A stretch of DNA of 40,000 nt, taken from assembly GCA_946965045.2 (NCBI GenBank), contig OX459761.1, positions 24,001 through 64,000 of the forward strand, in the 5' to 3' direction. The notes beneath the pieces were generated by a model, which had not been told where the DNA came from, ran no database searches, and saw only the letters and a list, made by a program, of their open reading frames with translations. Origin of the DNA: Epithemia pelagica. Its lineage: Eukaryota; Bacillariophyta; Bacillariophyceae; Surirellales; Surirellaceae. A program made the translations under genes and the position numbers. Shown here in pieces: positions 35,238 to 40,000 of the stretch (position 1 is its first letter; every line of letters starts with the position of its first letter).

Positions 35238-36497
35238 GTGAAATTTAATACTGAAATTACAGATAAATTATTCAAACGTTTCGTTATAACAATCGGAATT
35301 ATATTATTTCTTCGATTAGGAACATTTCTTCCTGTCCCTCAAATTGACCTTGTTGAACTTGCCTATTATATTGAAAGTCATCCTACTACTCAAAGTATCA
35401 TTAGTACATTTTGTGGAGATAAGACGTTAATTATTGGATTATTTAGTTTAAATATTTTTCCGTACATTAATGCTTCTATTATTGTGCAAATACTAGTAGG
35501 TTTATATCCTGAATTTTCAAAACTTCAAAAAGAAGGTGATTTAGAAGGGAAAAGAAAAATTAATCGATTAACTCGCTTCATTACTTTAATTTCTGCTATT
35601 GGTCAAAGTTTAGCTGCAGCGAATTATCTTAAACAAATTTCATTTGATTGGAACCCTATTTTAACTCTAAATATAGTTCTTTGGTTAACTACTGGAGCAA
35701 TGATTATCTTATGGTTAAGTGAAATAATTACTGATTATGGATTAGGAAATGGTGCTTCTTTATTTATTTTTATAAACATCATTTCGAATTTACCTAATCT
35801 TACTAAAGCGTTACCTTTTATAAATCAAACAGCTTCACCTATTGCATATGATATTGCAATTAGTTTTTCAATTGTTGCAGCTTTATATGGGATTGTTTAC
35901 TTGCAAGAAGGGGTTCGCGTTATTCCATTAATATCTTCAAAGCAGCTTAATCAATTTTCTGCACAAGAAGGTTTACGAAGTGACAATTTTCTTCCATTAC
36001 GTTTTAATCAAGCAGGTGTAATGCCAATTATTTTAACAACTGCGGTTTTAATAGCTCCTACTTATGCAAGTAATATGGGTTTATTGCCTAGGTTACCTGA
36101 TTTTTTAATCGATAGTAAATTTTTATCAGTTTTTTATTGGGTTGGTTATTTCTCGTTAATTTTGATTTTTAGTTCATTTTATTCCTCAATTGTTTTGAAT
36201 CCAAAAGATATCTCGGATCAATTACAAAAAACGTCTGTGACAATAGCAGGCATTCGACCTGGTATTCAAACTACATTTTATTTAAAACAAGTAATGAAAC
36301 GAACTACTTTAGTTGGAGCAATTGCTCTTGCTACATTAGTAACGATTCCAAATTTTATAGAATCAAGTTTAAGCATTACTAATTTCAAAGGATTAAGTAG
36401 TACCTCTTTATTAATTCTAGCAGGTATTGTATTAGATTTAAGTCGAGAAGTAAGAAATATTTATTTCTCAAATATTTATAAGAATATGTATCAATAA
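35238..36497 (+). CDS. secY: SecY, thylakoid preprotein translocase channel
   Basis: SecY forms the channel driven by SecA (encoded at 1185-3839). The frame is open from an ATG at 35154 inside rps5, but that would add 28 basic residues overlapping rps5; a GTG at 35238 gives a 419-residue protein with a short polar start KFNTEITDKLFKRF before the first membrane segment. Ten hydrophobic segments can be expected; conserved parts include LGTFLPVPQIDL, NIFPYINASIIVQIL, the QKEGDLEGKRKINRLTR loop, and FNQAGVMPIILTTAVLI. The start codon choice is an inference. Confidence 0.94.
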   Translation: MKFNTEITDKLFKRFVITIGIILFLRLGTFLPVPQIDLVELAYYIESHPTTQSIISTFCGDKTLIIGLFSLNIFPYINASIIVQILVGLYPEFSKLQKEGDLEGKRKINRLTRFITLISAIGQSLAAANYLKQISFDWNPILTLNIVLWLTTGAMIILWLSEIITDYGLGNGASLFIFINIISNLPNLTKALPFINQTASPIAYDIAISFSIVAALYGIVYLQEGVRVIPLISSKQLNQFSAQEGLRSDNFLPLRFNQAGVMPIILTTAVLIAPTYASNMGLLPRLPDFLIDSKFLSVFYWVGYFSLILIFSSFYSSIVLNPKDISDQLQKTSVTIAGIRPGIQTTFYLKQVMKRTTLVGAIALATLVTIPNFIESSLSITNFKGLSSTSLLILAGIVLDLSREVRNIYFSNIYKNMYQ

Positions 36498-36521
36498 GAA
36501 AAAATTATTATTTAAATTCAA

Positions 36522-36635
36522 ATGAAAGTTCGTCCATCAGTAAAAAAAATGTGTGATAAATGTCGTGTAATTAAAAGACATGGAAAAATTATGGTAATTT
36601 GTCCTAATCCAAAACATAAACAACGTCAAGGATAA
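36522..36635 (+). CDS. rpl36: 50S ribosomal protein L36
   Basis: A 37-residue [23 protein letters not shown], then a short [18 protein letters not shown]-type end. The four zinc ligands (Cys11, Cys14, Cys27 and His32) of the C+ form are all present. It lies 24 bases after secY, the standard place. Confidence 0.96.
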   Translation: MKVRPSVKKMCDKCRVIKRHGKIMVICPNPKHKQRQG

Positions 36636-36656
36636 TAATGCAAAGGAGTACAAAAA

Positions 36657-37028
36657 ATGGTTAGATTAGTGGGTGTTGATTTACCTAGAAATAAAAAAAT
36701 TGCATATGCTCTTACTTATATTCATGGAATTGGTCTTACTTCTGCAAAGAAAATTGTTGAACTAGCAAATATTAATTTTGATGTAAGAACTAATGATTTA
36801 ACAACAGAGCAAACCGTTGCATTACGACAAACATTAGAAGAAAGCGATTTAAAACTTGAAGGTGATTTACGAAGATTTAATGGTTTAAATATTAAACGAT
36901 TAAATGAAATTAATTGTCATAGAGGAAAACGTCATCGAAATAATTTACCAGTTCGGGGACAACGAACTAGAACAAATGCACGTTCACGCCGTGGATCTAA
37001 AAAAACTGTAACTAATAAGAAAAAATAG
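36657..37028 (+). CDS. rps13: 30S ribosomal protein S13
   Basis: The 123-residue protein starts MVRLVGVDLPRNKKIAYALT and has the helix-hairpin YIHGIGLTSAKKIVE and C-terminal HRGKRHRNNLPVRGQRTRTN plus ARSRRGSKKT. AAAGGAG lies about eight bases before the ATG. Confidence 0.98.
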   Translation: MVRLVGVDLPRNKKIAYALTYIHGIGLTSAKKIVELANINFDVRTNDLTTEQTVALRQTLEESDLKLEGDLRRFNGLNIKRLNEINCHRGKRHRNNLPVRGQRTRTNARSRRGSKKTVTNKKK

Positions 37029-37031
37029 TAA

Positions 37032-37424
37032 ATGATACAAATAAAGAAGAAATTAAATACTAAAAAAGATAAAAATAGTTTTACTAGTGGTGTTGTTCAT
37101 ATCCAATCAACATTTAACAACACAATTGTAACGATAACCAATTTAGCTGGTGATACTGTTTCATGGGCATCCGCTGGAAGTTCTGGATTCAAAGGCGCTC
37201 GAAAAAGTACACCTTTTGCTGCACAGACTGCAGCTGAAAAAGCTGCATTAGATGCTTTAGGAACTGGTATGAAAAATGTTGAGATTTTAGTAAAAGGCCA
37301 AGGATCGGGTCGTGAAACAGCTATTCGAGCAATTGAAGGTGCTGGGTTTGACATTACTTCAATTCAAGACATTACATCAGTTCCACACAATGGCTGTCGT
37401 CCATCAAAAAGACGACGCGTTTAA
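37032..37424 (+). CDS. rps11: 30S ribosomal protein S11
   Basis: The 130-residue product has [40 protein letters not shown] and the C-terminal [18 protein letters not shown], diagnostic for S11 on the 30S platform. It begins three bases after rps13 ends. Confidence 0.98.
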   Translation: MIQIKKKLNTKKDKNSFTSGVVHIQSTFNNTIVTITNLAGDTVSWASAGSSGFKGARKSTPFAAQTAAEKAALDALGTGMKNVEILVKGQGSGRETAIRAIEGAGFDITSIQDITSVPHNGCRPSKRRRV

Positions 37425-37450
37425 AATTTTTAGTTTTAATATTTAACTAT

Positions 37451-38386
37451 ATGAATAATATTTCTATTAGATGTTTAAAGTCAGAGAAAATTGAATCTGG
37501 AGCTTGTCATGGTCAATTTTTGATAAATTCTTTAAAATCTGGACAAGGAATAACTATTGGAAATCAACTAAGACGAGTACTTCTGGGAGATTTGGGGGGT
37601 ATAGCTATATCGGCAGTTCGCATTGCGGGTGTTACTCATGAATTTTCTATAATACCAGGAGTTCGTGAAGATATTCTAGAAATTTTATTAAATTTAAAAG
37701 GTGTTGTTTTACGTAGTAAAACAAAAGACGTTCAAGTTGGTCGATTAAAAATTCAAGGTCCGACGGTTATCACAGCTGATTTAATTCAATTACCTCCAGA
37801 TATGGAAATTATTAATCCTAATCATTATATTGCTACTCTTTCTACTTCCAATATTATTGAAATTGAATTTAAATTTGAATATGGAACTGGATATAAATTA
37901 GCAACTCAAACATTTTCTGAAGAATTAAACAATTATTTACAACTTGATACGGTATTTATGCCAGTTCAGAAAGTTGATTTTAAAATAGAAAATGTTTATG
38001 AAATAGGTAACAATAGCAGTGAACGATTATTTTTAGATATTTGGACAAATGGAAGTATTTCACCAACTGAGGCTCTAGAGTCTGCTTCGAAGATTATTAT
38101 TGACTTATTCACTGCATTAACTAAAAATACAATTAAGGATGAAAATAATCAATTTGAACAACAATCTGATTCAATACTGATGGAACCATATACTAATATT
38201 GCAATTGAAGAATTGCAATTATCCGTTCGAGCATACAATTGTTTAAAAAAAGCTCAGATAAACACTGTAGGTGATTTATTACAATATTCTCCGGAAAAAT
38301 TACAAGAATTAAAAAATTTTGGACGAAAGTCTGCTGATGAAGTTTTTTCTACTTTAAAAACAAAATTAGGAATTATTCTTACTTAA
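37451..38386 (+). CDS. rpoA: Plastid RNA polymerase alpha subunit
   Basis: The 311-residue alpha subunit starts the assembly of the plastid-encoded polymerase. The N-terminal domain shows QGITIGNQLRRVLLGDLGGI and VREDILEILLNLKGVV; the C-terminal domain (about 240-311) carries IEELQLSVRAYNCLKKAQIN and NFGRKSADEVFSTLKTKLGI, the helix-hairpin-helix DNA-binding part. Both domains are intact. Confidence 0.98.
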   Translation: MNNISIRCLKSEKIESGACHGQFLINSLKSGQGITIGNQLRRVLLGDLGGIAISAVRIAGVTHEFSIIPGVREDILEILLNLKGVVLRSKTKDVQVGRLKIQGPTVITADLIQLPPDMEIINPNHYIATLSTSNIIEIEFKFEYGTGYKLATQTFSEELNNYLQLDTVFMPVQKVDFKIENVYEIGNNSSERLFLDIWTNGSISPTEALESASKIIIDLFTALTKNTIKDENNQFEQQSDSILMEPYTNIAIEELQLSVRAYNCLKKAQINTVGDLLQYSPEKLQELKNFGRKSADEVFSTLKTKLGIILT

Positions 38387-38414
38387 TTAGTTCTTCATTA
38401 AACAAATAAAAACT

Positions 38415-38873
38415 ATGAATTCATTAAATAAAACATTTTTACCAACTAAAGATTCTAAGAACCAAAATTGGTTTCTTATAGATTGTAAAGAACAAAAATT
38501 AGGTCGATTAGCAACTATATTGGTTGCGTTACTGAAAGGAAAATTAAAACCGCATTATTATCCCTCAATTGATACAGGTGATTATATTATACTTTTAAAT
38601 GCGGAGTCGATTATTTTCAATCCAGAGGCAAAACAATATATTGTTTCCAATCCGGGACGTCCAGGTCATGCGTTAAAAATTAAAAATGTGTCAGACTGTC
38701 TTCCTAAATTTATTATTCAAAGAGCAGTCAAGGGAATGCTTTCAGAAACTGAAACAAAACGTCTAATGAGACGTTTACGTATTTATAATAATCAGACTCA
38801 TGATCATGAGTCTCAAAATCCAATAAAAATTGATATTGACAATTTTTATTCGCATCCAAGTTTTAGTAAATAA
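38415..38873 (+). CDS. rpl13: 50S ribosomal protein L13
   Basis: The 152-residue protein contains WFLIDCKEQKLGRLATILVA, LLKGKLKPHYYPSIDTGDYI and RAVKGMLSETETKRLMRRLR, all L13 signatures. The tail after IYNNQTHDHESQNP is slightly longer than in bacteria. It follows rpoA by 28 bases. Confidence 0.96.
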   Translation: MNSLNKTFLPTKDSKNQNWFLIDCKEQKLGRLATILVALLKGKLKPHYYPSIDTGDYIILLNAESIIFNPEAKQYIVSNPGRPGHALKIKNVSDCLPKFIIQRAVKGMLSETETKRLMRRLRIYNNQTHDHESQNPIKIDIDNFYSHPSFSK

Positions 38874-38918
38874 AACTTATCAAATTCAAACTTATAAAGA
38901 ATCTTAATTAGTAAATTC

Positions 38919-39335
38919 ATGAAGTCTCAAAAAGAATTAGTATTTCAAAAATCTAATATCGGGCTTGGAAAACGAAAACAAGCTATTGCACGAGTGTTTT
39001 TAATGCCAGGAGAAGGAAACCTTATTATTAATAAGGTTAACGGTGAAAAATATTTACAGTATAATGATACTTATTTAAAAACAGTTTTTGCACCTTTAGA
39101 AAAATTAACCTTAGAAAAACAATTTGATATTATAGCAATTGTTAATGGAGGTGGGCTTACTGGACAAGCCCAAGCAATTCAATTAGGAATAGCAAGACTA
39201 CTATGTAATATGGATTCAAAAAATCGTATAATTTTAAAACCATTTGGTTTTTTAACTCGTGATGCACGAATTAAAGAAAGAAAAAAATATGGTTTACGAA
39301 AAGCAAGAAAGGCTCCACAATATTCAAAACGTTAA
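38919..39335 (+). CDS. rps9: 30S ribosomal protein S9
   Basis: The 138-residue product has GLGKRKQAIARVFLMPGEGN, VNGGGLTGQAQAIQLGIARL and ends KKYGLRKARKAPQYSKR; this tail reaches the P-site tRNA. Gene order rpl13-rps9 is the bacterial pair. Confidence 0.98.
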   Translation: MKSQKELVFQKSNIGLGKRKQAIARVFLMPGEGNLIINKVNGEKYLQYNDTYLKTVFAPLEKLTLEKQFDIIAIVNGGGLTGQAQAIQLGIARLLCNMDSKNRIILKPFGFLTRDARIKERKKYGLRKARKAPQYSKR

Positions 39336-39360
39336 ATTTTCAAATTATTTATTATATAAT

Positions 39361-39579
39361 ATGCCGAAATCTGATATACATCCACAATGGTTTAAAGCTA
39401 CACCAGTTTTATGTGATGGAAAACCGCTTTGTTCAACTGGTTCCACAAAATCTGAATTAAATTTAGATATTTGGTTAGCAAATCATCCATTTTATACTAA
39501 ATCACAAGTTATGATTGACAGTGAAGGTCGAGTTGAAAAATTCATGAAAAAATATCGATTAGATATGCCTGAACAATAA
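39361..39579 (+). CDS. rpl31: 50S ribosomal protein L31
   Basis: The frame is open from 39259 inside rps9, but the ATG at 39361 gives MPKSDIHPQWFKATPVLCDG, the normal start, and a 72-residue protein. Only one of the usual cysteine ligands is in the early region (VLCDGKPLCSTGSTKSEL has Cys-x5-Cys), so zinc binding is uncertain. It ends KKYRLDMPEQ. Confidence 0.95.
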   Translation: MPKSDIHPQWFKATPVLCDGKPLCSTGSTKSELNLDIWLANHPFYTKSQVMIDSEGRVEKFMKKYRLDMPEQ

Positions 39580-39638
39580 TTTACTAGAAGTAAATTTGTT
39601 AAATTATATTAAAGAGAACTTATTAATCAATACTTTTT

Positions 39639-40000
39639 ATGCCAACTATTCAACAATTAGTTCGTTCACAACGTATACAAATAAAAAAAAAAACAAAATC
39701 ACCAGCATTAGTAAATTGTCCACAAAGGCGTGGGGTTTGCACACGTGTTTATACAACCACTCCAAAAAAACCAAATTCAGCAATTAGAAAAGTAGCCCGG
39801 GTACGATTAACTTCTGGTTTTGAAGTTACAGCTTATATTCCTGGAATTGGACATAATTTGCAAGAACATTCAGTAGTGTTAATTCGAGGAGGTCGAGTGA
39901 AAGATTTACCTGGTGTTCGATATCATATTGTTCGTGGTGCTTTAGATACTGGGGGAGTAAAAGATAGAACACAAGGTCGTTCAAAATATGGTGTTAAGAA
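39639..40000 (+). CDS. rps12: 30S ribosomal protein S12, cut by window end
   Basis: The ATG at 39639 opens [20 protein letters not shown], then [20 protein letters not shown] and [20 protein letters not shown], and the frame is still open at base 40000 at GRSKYGVKK, only a few residues before the expected end. S12 lines the decoding centre. No trans-splicing or intron is seen in the visible part, unlike land plants. Confidence 0.97.
   Translation, partial: MPTIQQLVRSQRIQIKKKTKSPALVNCPQRRGVCTRVYTTTPKKPNSAIRKVARVRLTSGFEVTAYIPGIGHNLQEHSVVLIRGGRVKDLPGVRYHIVRGALDTGGVKDRTQGRSKYGVK

Overview
The window is a stretch of plastid (chloroplast) genome from a red-lineage secondary alga, most likely a diatom. 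It is AT-rich and densely packed, with no introns seen. Proteins that green plastids have usually lost or moved to the nucleus are encoded here: secA, secY, dnaK, groEL, clpC, thiG, thiS, pheT (syfB), psb28, rbcR, ycf46 and a full red-type ribosomal protein cluster. A ycf88-like gene between rps19 and rpl22, and a plasmid-type serine recombinase gene, point to diatoms rather than red algae or other stramenopiles. The genus cannot be fixed from this window.

Layout. Positions 1-4.0 kb: end of rbcR (LysR regulator), then rpl21-rpl27-secA-rpl34. 4.1-8.1 kb: ycf46 (AAA ATPase), ccs1 (cytochrome c assembly) and psbA (D1) with a long 3' hairpin. 8.4-8.6 kb: trnL(UAA) and trnC(GCA) on the minus strand. 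8.75-12.0 kb: clpC, psbY, psaC. 12.1-13.4 kb, minus strand: thiG, trnN, rps6. 13.4-14.1 kb: a gene-less stretch that looks like decayed coding DNA. 14.1-15.0 kb: ccsA. 15.3-16.4 kb, minus strand: rps16, rps4, trnH. 16.4-19.5 kb: an accessory island with a broken ORF, an unknown 155-residue ORF, a serine recombinase (serC type) and a 339-residue protein with Rep_trans-like replication-initiator motifs. 19.5-22.5 kb: thiS, then minus-strand pheT, psb28, trnQ(UUG), trnR(ACG). 22.7-26.2 kb: groEL and dnaK facing each other. 26.4-40.0 kb: one continuous plus-strand ribosomal cluster, rpl3-rpl4-rpl23-rpl2-rps19-ycf88-rpl22-rps3-rpl16-rpl29-rps17-rpl14-rpl24-rpl5-rps8-rpl6-rpl18-rps5-secY-rpl36-rps13-rps11-rpoA-rpl13-rps9-rpl31-rps12 (cut by the window end).

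How the genes work together. Most products serve plastid translation and transcription (ribosomal proteins, RpoA, tRNAs, PheT), protein export into thylakoids (SecA/SecY), protein quality control (ClpC, DnaK, GroEL), photosystems (PsbA, PsbY, Psb28, PsaC), c-type cytochrome maturation (Ccs1 with CcsA) and thiazole synthesis for thiamine (ThiG with its sulfur carrier ThiS). The most unusual part is the 16.4-19.5 kb island. It has the features of an integrated, partly decayed plastid plasmid: recombinase, replication initiator, strong Shine-Dalgarno sites and broken ORFs. Its replication-type gene now overlaps thiS by four bases.
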